Shown: in pieces, positions 17,859 to 26,891 of the stretch
Numbering within the stretch: the first letter of the stretch is position 1
Layout: each line of letters begins with the position of its first letter
Assembly: GCF_030161395.1 (NCBI RefSeq)
Contig: NZ_BSST01000001.1
Location: 744,001 to 808,000, forward strand
Length of the DNA: 64,000 nt
Direction of reading: 5' to 3'
Origin: Thalassotalea insulae
Lineage (GTDB): Bacteria > Pseudomonadota > Gammaproteobacteria > Enterobacterales > Alteromonadaceae
Made by a program: the position numbers and the translations under genes
Notes under the pieces: generated by a model
Told to the model about the DNA's origin: nothing
What the model saw: only the letters and a program-made list of their open reading frames with translations
Databases searched by the model: none

Positions 17859-17972
17859 GGGTGGCAACCCAATCAGCCACACTCCGGCACATGAGTCGTC
17901 TGCTGCGGTTGCTTCCTTCCGGACCTGGCCGAGTTCACAGAGTATCATTGCGAAGGGACCAAAAGGGTCACC
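17859..17972 (-). ncRNA. ffs: Signal recognition particle 4.5S RNA
   Basis: This is the bacterial small SRP RNA that pairs with Ffh to target membrane proteins. The conserved apical part reads GGCCAGGTCCGGAAGGAAGC on the minus strand, followed by the matching AGCAGACGACTCATGTGCCG side. The ends GGTGACCC and GGGTTGCCACCC pair to close the hairpin. The length is 114 nt, the same as E. coli 4.5S RNA. The promoter predicts a short 5' leader to be removed by processing. Confidence 0.95.
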
Positions 17973-18001
17973 ATAGAATTGCTAATCGAACTAGCGGCGT
18001 G

Positions 18002-18030
18002 ATTATCGCTAATCGAGATAAGCGATGCAA
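18002..18030 (-). promoter_or_regulatory. Promoter of the SRP RNA gene
   Basis: On the minus strand TTGCAT (18030-18025) and GATAAT (18007-18002) are 17 bases apart and followed by a GC-rich discriminator (CACGCCG). The predicted start is about 24 bases before the mature 5' end, as in E. coli, where RNase P removes a similar leader. Confidence 0.72.
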
Positions 18031-18046
18031 GTAGTTACTGATTAAA

Positions 18047-18631
18047 TTAAACTAAGTGCGGATTTTTTGCGCAAACACCTTGATACATAGCCTTAATTTG
18101 CACTAATGAACCGTCTATATCATCACTAACATACTGAGCTGACATGATCGTTACTTCTTTTTTATTAAAGTCTAAGCTAACTGGAACTACAGCGACATCA
18201 GCTTGTTTAGCAATATGTAAAAAGCCTTTTTTCCACTCAGAAGTTTTACTGCGCGTACCTTCAGGTGCTAAACCAAGGATCATTTTTTCTCGTGCAGCAA
18301 ACAAATTAACCATTTGTCCGACAATACCGTGAGGATGCGATCGATCAATGCCCACGCCACCAAGTTTTTCCAAAAGCCACTTAAATGGACCAACGAAAAT
18401 ACTGTCCTTACCTAGAAATGTTACGCGGATATTAAGTGCCAGCATCACCAGTATGGCAATAATAAAATCCCAGTTAGAAGTATGTGGTGCAACGATTAAG
18501 ATAAATTTCTTTTGCTTAGGAAACTGACCAGTAACGCGCCAGTTTAGCCATGCCAATATTTTTTTCGCAAACCAGCAGCTAACAACAAAATGATTTTTAG
18601 CTACTTGCTCTGGCACTTTTGGTAGTATCAA
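18047..18631 (-). CDS. PlsC-like lysophospholipid acyltransferase family protein
   Basis: This 194-residue protein has the acyltransferase motif H-x4-D (HTSNWD) near residue 51 and the later GLAPEGTRSKT element, which are the catalytic and acceptor-binding motifs of 1-acyl-glycerol-3-phosphate acyltransferase relatives. It has a hydrophobic segment after the H-x4-D motif (FIIAILVMLALNIRVTFLG) and lacks the longer C-terminal part of PlsC. The start is a TTG directly after the stop of the DUF3014 gene; no ATG lies near the N-terminus. The two are probably translationally coupled. Its substrate is unknown. Confidence 0.82.
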   Translation of the reverse strand: MILPKVPEQVAKNHFVVSCWFAKKILAWLNWRVTGQFPKQKKFILIVAPHTSNWDFIIAILVMLALNIRVTFLGKDSIFVGPFKWLLEKLGGVGIDRSHPHGIVGQMVNLFAAREKMILGLAPEGTRSKTSEWKKGFLHIAKQADVAVVPVSLDFNKKEVTIMSAQYVSDDIDGSLVQIKAMYQGVCAKNPHLV

Positions 18632-19486
18632 CTAATCACGTTCTCTTGATATTTTCTCGTTAATTTCAAGTAACACAGACTTGATCACCAGCAGGTTTTC
18701 TTTTCCTAACCTCAACATCAACTTATCAGCATCGTCCAGATTTTCTATCTCAGCATCTTTAAATTGATACATCACACTCGGGCGCACAAGCTCTAAACGT
18801 TCTTTCGGAATTTCCATATCTAACACTTTACTAATAGCGTCTTGCAAAATATCAGTAAAGTCTTCTTCAGGATAACCAAGTTCACGGTAGGCTTCATCCA
18901 CTAAAGGCTTTAACTCATAATACCAGCTAACAAGTGTGTCACTGTCGACAGAACGTAACAAATCGACGTATAAACTAAAGCGCCTTGATGAAGTATCATC
19001 CCATTTGATCACAACCTCACCGTTCTCATTAATCTCGCGCGCATTGAATCCAGCATTTGGTTTAATTAAGGGGCTATGCTCATAAGCAATAATTCCTTGA
19101 GCAAAGTTATCAGTAAACACGACAAAGCGGCGGATCATATCGTCGTCAATCACTAACTTAAGTAATTCTTTGCGCCAGGTAATCGAGGGTAATTTCTCCG
19201 TCAGCCAAGCATCACTTTCATCTAAGGTTGGCAACAAAGGTTCAGGCTCAGTTTCAATAACAGGCTGTTCGACAACTTCTGGCTCAGGTTCAAGCGCTAT
19301 CGGTTCTGGTTCCGGCTCAGGTTCTGGAGCTACTTCAGGCTGAATTTCAACCACAGGTAGTTGCTCAGGTTTTTCCGGTTTTGGCTGATCTTGCATAACA
19401 AAATAACCAACAATCACCGCCAAAACGATAACAATAATGCCACCTATCAGCCATCCAGGTGTCGAATTCGTTTGTGTATTTTCCAT
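18632..19486 (-). CDS. DUF3014 domain protein, membrane anchored
   Basis: This is a DUF3014 family protein of unknown function. From the ATG at 19486 (AAGG 6 bases upstream) it has 284 residues: one membrane segment at residues ~13-32 (LIGGIIVIVLAVIVGYFVM), a Pro/Glu-rich linker (residues ~40-90, many PEPE repeats) and a C-terminal domain of about 190 residues (from DAWLTEKLPSITWRKELLKL). The topology suggests a periplasmic domain held away from the membrane by a stiff linker, as in TonB-like or envelope proteins. It directly precedes the acyltransferase gene. Confidence 0.8.
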   Translation of the reverse strand: MENTQTNSTPGWLIGGIIVIVLAVIVGYFVMQDQPKPEKPEQLPVVEIQPEVAPEPEPEPEPIALEPEPEVVEQPVIETEPEPLLPTLDESDAWLTEKLPSITWRKELLKLVIDDDMIRRFVVFTDNFAQGIIAYEHSPLIKPNAGFNAREINENGEVVIKWDDTSSRRFSLYVDLLRSVDSDTLVSWYYELKPLVDEAYRELGYPEEDFTDILQDAISKVLDMEIPKERLELVRPSVMYQFKDAEIENLDDADKLMLRLGKENLLVIKSVLLEINEKISRERD

Positions 19487-19648
19487 ACCGACCTTAATAC
19501 TAGCTTTCGCTATCATTAACTATTGAGAAATATCGAACAACTATTGCAACTTTTTTTCCTCTCAGTTGCAAGCACGTTTTAATTATTTGATACATTTAAT
19601 TGTTATTAATTAGCTCTAGCAAGCAACTATGTCAGATCTAATGGCTAG

Positions 19649-20287
19649 CTATTGAGCATCCGCTTGATTTTCAGGTAAGGCTTTAATAAATGCCGGTAAT
19701 TGATTACAGCGCTCAACTATCGCCCGGATAAGAGGATAAGGAGACATATCTAGATTAAATCGATTAGCGTTATACACCTGCGGTACTAGGCAAATATCAG
19801 CCATTGTCACTTGATCACCAAAACAATATTGCCCACTGGTTTGTGCTAATTTTTGCTCGATAGCAGCGAAGCCGTTAGCCATCCAGTGATGACTCCAACT
19901 CAATTTATCGGCGTCAGAAATATTGAGCTGCTGCGTTAGGTATTGCTGCACTCGTAAATTATTAACCGGATGAATTTCACACGCCACATCCAGCGCTAAT
20001 GCTTGAACAACCGCTTTATCTTCAATATTTTGTGGATAAAGGGCGACATCGGGATATTTAGCATCTAGATAATCAATAATTGAAATAGACTGATTAAGCG
20101 TAAGCTCTCCATCTACGAGTGTTGGCACTAAATGGGTTGGATTTAACGCGACATAATCCTCACTATGCTGCTCTCCGCCATTTTTGACTAAATGTACCGG
20201 AATGGATTCAAATTCAATACCTTTTAAATGCAATGCGATGCGCACGCGATAAGCCGCAGAAGAACGCCAGTAACCATATAATTTCAT
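19649..20287 (-). CDS. maiA: Maleylacetoacetate isomerase (zeta-class GST)
   Basis: This glutathione-dependent enzyme converts maleylacetoacetate to fumarylacetoacetate in tyrosine breakdown. From the ATG at 20287 (GGA upstream) it has 212 residues, the normal size. The N-terminal thioredoxin-like domain carries the zeta-class motif SSAAYRVRIAL near residue 9, and NPTHLVPTLVDG and LNQSISIIDYLD form the glutathione site. It lies next to tyrR and the phenylalanine hydroxylase genes, which fits the pathway. hppD, hmgA and fahA are not in the window. Confidence 0.88.
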   Translation of the reverse strand: MKLYGYWRSSAAYRVRIALHLKGIEFESIPVHLVKNGGEQHSEDYVALNPTHLVPTLVDGELTLNQSISIIDYLDAKYPDVALYPQNIEDKAVVQALALDVACEIHPVNNLRVQQYLTQQLNISDADKLSWSHHWMANGFAAIEQKLAQTSGQYCFGDQVTMADICLVPQVYNANRFNLDMSPYPLIRAIVERCNQLPAFIKALPENQADAQ

Positions 20288-20418
20288 AAAATTTTCCACT
20301 TTATTAAATGCAGTCAAATGGTAAGCCATCAACCATTTAACACCAAGCACAGAAAACGCTTAAGCACGCATAAAAATGTTATTGATTGTTTACAATCAGC
20401 CTCACCACTATCACAACA

Positions 20419-21969
20419 CTAAATTTTTACCGTTTTCTTATTAATATTATATTCACGCAATTTGTTAGCAATGGCAGTATGGCTTAAGCCTAATTTTTTC
20501 GCTAATTGGCGAGTACTTGGGTAAGCCGGGTATAACTTACGCAGCAAATCAGCTTCAAAGCCCTTAACAGCAGCATCTAACGTGCCTTCAAATTCCTGCT
20601 CCAGATAGCCATGTTCTCTAGTATAAGCTGGCAATTGCAGGTGATTAGTTTCAATAACATGACCTTCCATTAACGAAACCGCTCTGATCAAGACATTTTC
20701 CAGTTGTCTGACATTACCCGGCCAAGGGTAATGCTCGATAAAGTCTCGACAATCATCTGACATACTAACATTCGTTTTACCAATACGCTGGCCAAACTTA
20801 GCAATAAAAAACTCTGCAAGCGGAATAATATCTGAGCGTCGCTCTCGTAACGAAGGTATATTAAGACCTAAGACATTTAATCGGTAATAAAGATCTTCCC
20901 TAAACTCCCCTTGTGAAACCATCGTCAGTAAATCATGGTTCGTAGAACCAATGATTCTGACATTCACTGTCATTTCTTTCTCATCATCCACCCGGCGAAA
21001 GCTACCGTTTTGGATCACACGTAACAATTTGGTCTGCAATTTTGGCGACATTTCACCAACTTCGTCCAAAAATATAGTACCGCCATCAGCCAACTCAAAC
21101 AGGCCTTTTTTACTATGCTCACTGCTGGGTGACCCTGTACCAAACAATTCTGTTTCTGCCGCCTCATCTGGTAATGAAGCACAGTTTAAGGTCATAAAAG
21201 GATTGTCTGCGCGATCACTGGCAGCATGGCATGCATGAGCAATCAGCTCTTTACCGGTTCCGGTTTCTCCGACAATCAGCATAGATGAATCTAACAGCGC
21301 CATACGTTTCGCTTCGCGGATCACTTTACGCATCGCGCCACTGCTTGCCTGAATACCAGCAAAATTATTTTCATTCGCTTGTTTAAATGCGCTTATCTGT
21401 TGACCTAAACGCGCTTCAGATTTTAAGATCAACACCGCGCCCGCTAAAATGGACTCCCCTGCCGCATCGCTAACATGAATCGGCATAATATCGGCCACAT
21501 AGTCGTCCTCAACAAATTTTAAACGTCGTGTTTGCGCCAGTACTTCGCCACTATCTAACCAACGATTAAAATTAAAACCTTTTAGCCAGTTACTAACATG
21601 TTCACCAATGATCTCATTTTCATCACAACCTATGATGCTGGCAGTGACATTATTTACAATACGAATATGCCCTTTCGCGTCGATTGAGACAAAGGGATCA
21701 GGAAAAGTTCGGATCAACGTAGAAAGTTCGTTCTTTTCCCGCTCTGATGGCATATAAGGCGTAGTTTTAACATCTAGCACACCATCAATTAACCTCAGTT
21801 GCGGCATAAAGCTTTGCAACTCAGAAAAATCCAGATCTGGAATATTAATAAAAATTTTCCCAGGTTGTTTTAATTCTATGCCCCGCAAATCAATTTGTCG
21901 TTCAACAAAAATACTTAAGACATCTTGGGCAATACCGACACGGTCATGACAACCAATTTCCAAACGCAT
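20419..21969 (-). CDS. tyrR: Aromatic amino acid regulator TyrR
   Basis: TyrR is a sigma-70-working member of the NtrC family that senses tyrosine, phenylalanine or tryptophan and controls aromatic amino acid genes. The 516 residues show an ACT domain (1-75), a PAS domain (~80-180), an AAA+ domain with Walker A GETGTGKE near residue 238 and Walker B GGTIFLDEVGEMSP, and a C-terminal helix-turn-helix (TRQLAKKLGLSHTAIANKL). The GAFTGA loop for sigma-54 contact is replaced by GTGSPSSEHSKKG, as expected for TyrR. A perfect TyrR box lies 38 bases upstream, indicating autoregulation. In E. coli tyrR is also next to ycjF and ycjX. Confidence 0.95.
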   Translation of the reverse strand: MRLEIGCHDRVGIAQDVLSIFVERQIDLRGIELKQPGKIFINIPDLDFSELQSFMPQLRLIDGVLDVKTTPYMPSEREKNELSTLIRTFPDPFVSIDAKGHIRIVNNVTASIIGCDENEIIGEHVSNWLKGFNFNRWLDSGEVLAQTRRLKFVEDDYVADIMPIHVSDAAGESILAGAVLILKSEARLGQQISAFKQANENNFAGIQASSGAMRKVIREAKRMALLDSSMLIVGETGTGKELIAHACHAASDRADNPFMTLNCASLPDEAAETELFGTGSPSSEHSKKGLFELADGGTIFLDEVGEMSPKLQTKLLRVIQNGSFRRVDDEKEMTVNVRIIGSTNHDLLTMVSQGEFREDLYYRLNVLGLNIPSLRERRSDIIPLAEFFIAKFGQRIGKTNVSMSDDCRDFIEHYPWPGNVRQLENVLIRAVSLMEGHVIETNHLQLPAYTREHGYLEQEFEGTLDAAVKGFEADLLRKLYPAYPSTRQLAKKLGLSHTAIANKLREYNINKKTVKI

Positions 21970-22006
21970 TTAGGTAAACCTTCTCAATTAAAAACCAACA
22001 AGCTAT

Positions 22007-22024
22007 TGTAAACTAAATTTTACA
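22007..22024. promoter_or_regulatory. TyrR box at the tyrR promoter
   Basis: TGTAAA-CTAAAT-TTTACA is a perfect match to the strong TyrR box TGTAAA-N6-TTTACA. The symmetry extends to 22 bases (ATTGTAAA with TTTACAAT). It lies 38 bases before the tyrR start codon. Confidence 0.82.
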
Positions 22025-22027
22025 ATA

Positions 22028-22056
22028 AAAAAAACCCCCTAATGGTAGGAGGTTTT
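22028..22056. terminator. Intrinsic terminator after phhAB
   Basis: AAAACCCCCTA and TAGGAGGTTTT pair with one mismatch around a 4-base loop, with a run of T following on the minus strand. It separates phhB from the tyrR promoter. Confidence 0.8.
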
Positions 22057-22095
22057 ATCAGATAAATGTAAGTAAATATTACAACAATCGTTTAA

Positions 22096-22440
22096 CTAGT
22101 CGCTTAATAGCTGATCTGTCTTGGCCGCACAAATAAAATCATTTTTATGCAAACCTTTAATCGCATGGCTCCACCAAGTGACTGTTACTTTGCCCCACTC
22201 TAATAAAATAGCCGGATGATGGAATTCTTGCTCTGCCAGCTCTGAGACTTTATTGGCAAATGCCCACGCTAATTTATAGTTTTTGAATTTATATACCCGT
22301 TCCAGCATCATAATGCCATCACGCACTTCTGGTACCCAATCTGGGATTTGTGACATTAATTCATGTAATTCTTCTTCACTCACTTTCGGTGCATCAACGT
22401 GACATGCTTCGCATTGCTGCGTAGATAATTGCGAACTCAT
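22096..22440 (-). CDS. phhB: Pterin-4a-carbinolamine dehydratase
   Basis: This enzyme dehydrates 4a-hydroxytetrahydropterin to recycle the cofactor of phenylalanine hydroxylase. It has 114 residues, a usual length. The conserved [21 protein letters not shown] segment carries the active-site histidines. It follows phhA by 9 bases on the same strand and ends at a terminator, forming a two-gene phhAB operon. Confidence 0.94.
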   Translation of the reverse strand: MSSQLSTQQCEACHVDAPKVSEEELHELMSQIPDWVPEVRDGIMMLERVYKFKNYKLAWAFANKVSELAEQEFHHPAILLEWGKVTVTWWSHAIKGLHKNDFICAAKTDQLLSD

Positions 22441-22449
22441 AATGATTCC

Positions 22450-23271
22450 TTAACTTGCTATTTTTGATTCTTTTGGTGGAAATTTCGCTTCAAACAAACC
22501 TAGTGATTTTGCCTGCTCAACCATTTCCATGATTTCTTCTATTTCATATTCCCGAATAGTATCAAGATCACTAACTTTCGTTAACATATAATAAATTGGC
22601 TGCATAATATCGATACGATACGGAGTCCGTAAAACGTCTATCACATTCTCTTTTGTTAACGGCTTACGCTCTACCGATTGATCATGTAACGCATATTGGG
22701 TTTCACTCGGTGAAGAAATAATACCACCACCATAAACTCGCAAACCTTCAGCAGTATCTAACAAGCCAAATTCAACAGTAAACCAGTATAAACGGGCTAA
22801 AAAAACACGCTGCTCTTTAGTGGCATTTAACCCCATTTTACCATATGCCTCAGTATAATTAGCAAATGAAGAATTAGTCAGTAATGGACAATGACCGAAG
22901 ATTTCATGAAAAATATCAGGTTCCTGAAGATAATCAAACTCTTCCCTTGAGCGAATAAAGGTAGCAACTGGGAATTTTTTCTCCGACAGCAACCTAAAAA
23001 ACTCTCCAAATCCTATTAGCGCTGGCACTGGCTCACATTGCCAGCCTGTAGTGCTGCGTAATACTTCACTAACTTCTTCCAATTGTGGGATACGATCTGT
23101 CGGTAAATTAAGTTTTTCAAGCCCTGCAATATATTCATCACACGCAGTGCCTTCGATACAAGAAAGCTGACGGGTGATCAGCTCATGCCAAATTTGGTTT
23201 TCTTCTGTTGACCAGTCAATAATGCCATTTTCATCAGGCACTCTTGAAACGTAGTTTGTTGCCTTCGCCAT
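22450..23271 (-). CDS. phhA: Phenylalanine-4-hydroxylase
   Basis: This non-haem iron, tetrahydropterin-dependent enzyme makes tyrosine from phenylalanine. I start it at the ATG at 23271 (MAKATNYVSRVPDENG), giving 273 residues; an AAGG lies upstream at a slightly long spacing, and an ATG 30 bases further out is possible. The iron ligands sit in DIFHEIFGHCPLLTN (two His) and the Glu of RLYWFTVEFGLL. Bacterial PhhA proteins lack the N-terminal regulatory ACT domain, as here. A TyrR-like box lies ~195 bases upstream. Confidence 0.95.
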   Translation of the reverse strand: MAKATNYVSRVPDENGIIDWSTEENQIWHELITRQLSCIEGTACDEYIAGLEKLNLPTDRIPQLEEVSEVLRSTTGWQCEPVPALIGFGEFFRLLSEKKFPVATFIRSREEFDYLQEPDIFHEIFGHCPLLTNSSFANYTEAYGKMGLNATKEQRVFLARLYWFTVEFGLLDTAEGLRVYGGGIISSPSETQYALHDQSVERKPLTKENVIDVLRTPYRIDIMQPIYYMLTKVSDLDTIREYEIEEIMEMVEQAKSLGLFEAKFPPKESKIAS

Positions 23272-23464
23272 TGTTGTAAACCTTTTCAAATAGTTGAACA
23301 AAGCTACACTGCACTCTATTTTGAGTATAGTTGATATGAGTGCGGTTATCGTAATTTGCTCAGATAAATTGTAGCTAAGCTACCCCAGTTGTTCTCATCA
23401 TAAGCGAAGCATTGGCTTGTGACACCAAATTATATTTGGACAAAAAACAAACAATGCTTTTTTT

Positions 23465-23482
23465 TGTATCATAAAATTTACA
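23465..23482. promoter_or_regulatory. TyrR-like box upstream of phhA
   Basis: TGTATCATAAAATTTACA has the TyrR half-sites TGTA-N10-TACA with the strong right half TTTACA. It lies in the ~300-base gap between ycjF and phhA, which has no gene. The gap also contains a 13-base palindrome (GTAGCTAAGCTAC, 23371-23383). Confidence 0.6.
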
Positions 23483-23571
23483 TGATGATTTACAACAAAA
23501 ACAAAAAACTTTAAGTTTTAGTTAGTTATAATTCTAAAGAACATTCATAGCACTTAAAAATCTTGATGATT

Positions 23572-24585
23572 TTATTGATTTTTATTCGCCAGCTGCTTGA
23601 TCTGACCAATAATTCGCTTTCTAACATCTTTTAATTTAGGAGAGTTATCTTCAAACGGAATAGGACGGCATAATCTCATCGTCTTTAACCCTAAACGCGC
23701 CGTTAACATGCCGGCACCTAGACCTTGTGCTAAACGAGCAGATAATTTACCTAACAGATCTGCGCCAATTAAATCGGTTCCCACATCAGCGATGAGTTCC
23801 GTTGCCCCTGCATACATCATATTAACGAATACTTGTTTGATAAGCTTGATCCGTGACCAGTAACTTAACCTTAGACCATATAAGTGAGCGATTTCATCGA
23901 CCATTTTTAAATTACGCCAAAACATCAATAACATATCCAAAATAGCTATCGGACTTAACGCAACTAAAACTACGGATTCAGTTGAAAATTTACTGACTTT
24001 CTCTAACGCTTTTTGATCGACTTTGGCTAACACTTGACGAGAATAAAGTTGTATCACTTCTTTATTGGTAAGCTCTTGCTGTACTGAATCTGCCCATTGG
24101 TGTTCTTGTTCCGATAGCAAATCAACTGGCAATTGCTCAGTGATCTGCTGACAAAGTTTTTGCGCGCTGCCCTGTTCCGTTGCAGCTAGGTTTTCATCCA
24201 CTTGCTGTTTAAGCTTCTCCCGGCGTTTTAACTGTCTCAGCCCCTGAAGTTCACGTAACAGGCTGCCACCGGCAACCAAAAATACAACAAGTAGTAACGC
24301 CCCGTATAAACTGGCAACAATAGGCTCTTGAGCAAAACCTAATAGAAAAAATTCAACTGTTTCAATTATGACCAACAAACCAACTAATGAAAATAATATT
24401 CGCCGCAACCAGCGAGGCTTGGCTGCTTTTTTGATTGGCTCAATCTCCGCAATATCGACTTCAGTTAACTCATCATTTTCAATAAATACTTGCTCATCTA
24501 ACACCACAGGGGTGTCATTACTGTTTACTTTTGGCGTTTCTTCAAACAAGATTTGTTGTTGAGGTTTGTCTTGTAGCTCACTCAT
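23572..24585 (-). CDS. ycjF: YcjF family membrane protein (TIGR01620/DUF697)
   Basis: This is a YcjF family inner-membrane protein of unknown biochemical function, 337 residues. The N-terminal ~65 residues are acidic and cytoplasmic. Two adjacent membrane segments follow (~70-110: ILFSLVGLLVIIETVEFFLL, VASLYGALLLVVFLVAGG), then a Gln/Glu-rich helical region and the DUF697-like C-terminal part with membrane-associated helices (VVLVALSPIAILDMLLMFW). Its start overlaps the ycjX stop by 4 bases. In E. coli ycjX-ycjF are linked to the phage shock operon, as here. Confidence 0.9.
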   Translation of the reverse strand: MSELQDKPQQQILFEETPKVNSNDTPVVLDEQVFIENDELTEVDIAEIEPIKKAAKPRWLRRILFSLVGLLVIIETVEFFLLGFAQEPIVASLYGALLLVVFLVAGGSLLRELQGLRQLKRREKLKQQVDENLAATEQGSAQKLCQQITEQLPVDLLSEQEHQWADSVQQELTNKEVIQLYSRQVLAKVDQKALEKVSKFSTESVVLVALSPIAILDMLLMFWRNLKMVDEIAHLYGLRLSYWSRIKLIKQVFVNMMYAGATELIADVGTDLIGADLLGKLSARLAQGLGAGMLTARLGLKTMRLCRPIPFEDNSPKLKDVRKRIIGQIKQLANKNQ

Positions 24586-26036
24586 TTAATTTTATCTCCC
24601 AACAAAAATTCTAAGACCTGATCCATACGTAAGTGTGGTAACGCCTGGTGTATTGATACAGTTTCTAATGGTGCAAATGCAATGTAATTAAATGACTTAT
24701 CTTGCCAGTAACTGTGATTAGGAATCAACTGCGGCACCGCGCCAGGAAATAATGTCACCACTTTATTATCCGCTAAAGTGCGCCCTTGTATTACAGGAAT
24801 ATCCCGCCCCTGGTGTTTCCCTTTCCCAGCTTTTGTCGCTTTAACAGACGCAATTGCCAAGGTTGCCATATTGATTTCATCAAAGGTTAATTGATGCTTA
24901 GTTTGATGCACTAATTGATTGAGTAAAGCCGTTAAATGCTGATGTTGTTCAGGTGTTACATGATCAGCTTTAGTTGCCGCAAAGAGTAATTTATCAATTT
25001 TAGGCGAAAATAGACGAGTTAATAAATCGGATTTACCATAATCAAAGCTTGCCATAATTAAATTTAACGCTTGCTGTAAATCATTGAAACTATCGGGACC
25101 AGCGTTTAATGGCGTTAAGCAATCAGCTAATATAATTTGTCGGTCAAAATTAACAAAGTGCTGTTTATAAAAGCGCTTAACCACATGTTCTTTATATTCA
25201 ATATAGCGCGCTCTCAACATGCCAATCAGGGTATCATCTCCAGCATTTTGATAGGCATCTATATCAATGGATGCAAAATGAGTAAATGGAAAGAATTGTA
25301 AAATAGGCGCGCCTGCAAGCTCACCTGGCAATATAAAACGCCCCGGCTGAATAACAGATAAACCAAGCTGATGGCGAAAATACATCAATAACTCTGTGTA
25401 TTGTGCTGATAACTTAGCTAACTTTTCTTCATCAACTTTTTCAAACGGGTCCAATTGCGCTACCTTGGCAATAAATTCCTGCGCCTTGTCTTTTCGAGCA
25501 GGCGTCATTAACAATTGAGCCGTTGCTTCACTCCACTGTTCATAGGTCTGATTGAGTAAAGGAAGATCAAGCAGCCATTCACCCGGGTAATCGGTAATGT
25601 CCACATATAAGGTTGCCGTATCCGTGGCATATTTCAGCAATGAATCCTGAGGTTGATAACGTATTGCTAGCCTAAGTTCACTGATCCCTTGCGTTGGCTC
25701 TGGCCATTCAGGTAATTCTTGAGTAAAAGCCTGCATCGCTTTTTCATAATCAAAACGCGCGATATGCAGATGCTTTTGCGGTACACGTTTCGCTGCGATG
25801 AATCGTCCTTGGTGAATAGGATTAAAAAAGTCTAACTGCGATTGACTGTTTTCATTAACCAGTTGATTAACCAATGAGGTAATAAACGCCGTTTTACCAC
25901 TTCGACTCAAACCAGTTACCGCCAGGTTGATATGCTGATCTAAGGTACGATTAACCAAATCATTGGCCTTTTGTTTAAACCGTTCCATAGTTTCTTTATT
26001 GATCAACGCCATAAAATAATAGTGCTCATTAGCCAA
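24582..26036 (-). CDS. ycjX: YcjX family P-loop NTPase
   Basis: This is a YcjX (DUF463) family GTPase-like protein, 484 residues. The Walker A motif GLSRSGKTAF lies near residue 42, followed by the switch-like DITDYPGEWLLDLPLL and by NKATDH-type recognition (AATKADHV) near residue 358. Several starts are possible (26036, 26012, 25988), none with a strong ribosome binding site; the longest is given. It is translationally coupled to ycjF. Members are induced by heat or envelope stress, but the substrate is unknown. Confidence 0.9.
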   Translation of the reverse strand: MANEHYYFMALINKETMERFKQKANDLVNRTLDQHINLAVTGLSRSGKTAFITSLVNQLVNENSQSQLDFFNPIHQGRFIAAKRVPQKHLHIARFDYEKAMQAFTQELPEWPEPTQGISELRLAIRYQPQDSLLKYATDTATLYVDITDYPGEWLLDLPLLNQTYEQWSEATAQLLMTPARKDKAQEFIAKVAQLDPFEKVDEEKLAKLSAQYTELLMYFRHQLGLSVIQPGRFILPGELAGAPILQFFPFTHFASIDIDAYQNAGDDTLIGMLRARYIEYKEHVVKRFYKQHFVNFDRQIILADCLTPLNAGPDSFNDLQQALNLIMASFDYGKSDLLTRLFSPKIDKLLFAATKADHVTPEQHQHLTALLNQLVHQTKHQLTFDEINMATLAIASVKATKAGKGKHQGRDIPVIQGRTLADNKVVTLFPGAVPQLIPNHSYWQDKSFNYIAFAPLETVSIHQALPHLRMDQVLEFLLGDKIK

Positions 26037-26113
26037 TTAAACATTAAAACAACAACCGTCATCTTAACGATTATTTATTAAATTTTACAGAGTTTTAGCA
26101 AATTACATTCACC

Positions 26114-26136
26114 AAAAAAGCGACCTAAGTCGCTTT
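26114..26136. terminator. Intrinsic terminator of the pspABC operon
   Basis: AAAGCGAC and GTCGCTTT arms enclose CTAA, with flanking A and T tracts. It lies 25 bases after the pspC stop on the minus strand. Confidence 0.82.
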
Positions 26137-26160
26137 CTTTTCTTTCGAATATTTTACTAA

Positions 26161-26607
26161 TTACAACCTGTTAATTTCTCTAGATACGGTAAACTCTGGT
26201 GAAGTGACATAACGCTCAATTTGACGTAATTCACACTCTAACGTTTTAAACTTACGTCTGATATCGTGAAACGCCTGCTTAGGTGGTTCACCTGCTTGCC
26301 AGATCCGAGATTTTACTTTAATCGATTCATTAGTAATATCGAATTTTTCAGCATGTCGCGATTTCGATACCTTACGTTTACAGTTAGCACTGTTGCTTTC
26401 TACCGAGCCCGGTTTTTTATCTAAGATAAACCAAGCTGCAATATAAATAACAATAAACCATCCCATACCAAGTAACACACCAGAGACTACAAGTATTCTG
26501 ACTAACCAAGTCTCCCAACCAAAATAATCGGCTAAGCCAGCACAGACTCCTGCGATTTTACCCTGGCTTGGATTACGATATAATTCGCCTCGGCCTTTAT
26601 CTATCAT
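26161..26607 (-). CDS. pspC: Phage shock protein C
   Basis: PspC is the inner-membrane sensor that, with PspB, binds PspA under membrane stress. I start it at the ATG at 26607, which overlaps the pspB stop as ATGA and has GGAGGGA upstream. The 148 residues have the PspC domain with GKIAGVCAGLADYFGWETW near residue 15 and a membrane segment (~35-62, LVRILVVSGVLLGMGWFIVIYIAAW). The C-terminal ~80 residues are charged and end in a helical LECELRQIERYV segment. Confidence 0.94.
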   Translation of the reverse strand: MIDKGRGELYRNPSQGKIAGVCAGLADYFGWETWLVRILVVSGVLLGMGWFIVIYIAAWFILDKKPGSVESNSANCKRKVSKSRHAEKFDITNESIKVKSRIWQAGEPPKQAFHDIRRKFKTLECELRQIERYVTSPEFTVSREINRL

Positions 26608-26831
26608 ACCTTGTCCCTCCAATCAGGGGTTTCGGCATCCAAAATAGCTTCTAGCGTTTTAATTCTATCAGCCATTTTATCTGCCAACTCAGATAATTCA
26701 GATAATTGAATGTATTCTTCTTCTGTTAAACCCTGGCTAATTTGTCGCTTGCTACGATAATGGAGAATCAACCAAATCGGTGCTACAACTAACATAAATA
26801 TGATGACGGGGGCTACAATAATCTCTTCCAC
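26604..26831 (-). CDS. pspB: Phage shock protein B
   Basis: PspB is a short membrane protein acting with PspC. It has 75 residues: an N-terminal membrane segment (IIVAPVIIFMLVVAPIWLIL), a basic patch (HYRSKR) and a leucine-rich coiled coil (LSELSELADKMADRIKTLEAIL), and it ends in PDWR, the normal C-terminal signature. It is coupled to pspC. Confidence 0.94.
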   Translation of the reverse strand: MEEIIVAPVIIFMLVVAPIWLILHYRSKRQISQGLTEEEYIQLSELSELADKMADRIKTLEAILDAETPDWRDKV

Positions 26832-26891
26832 GCTACTTCTCCTTACCTAATAACAAACGCAACTCAAATACAGATATATTACCATCAATGC

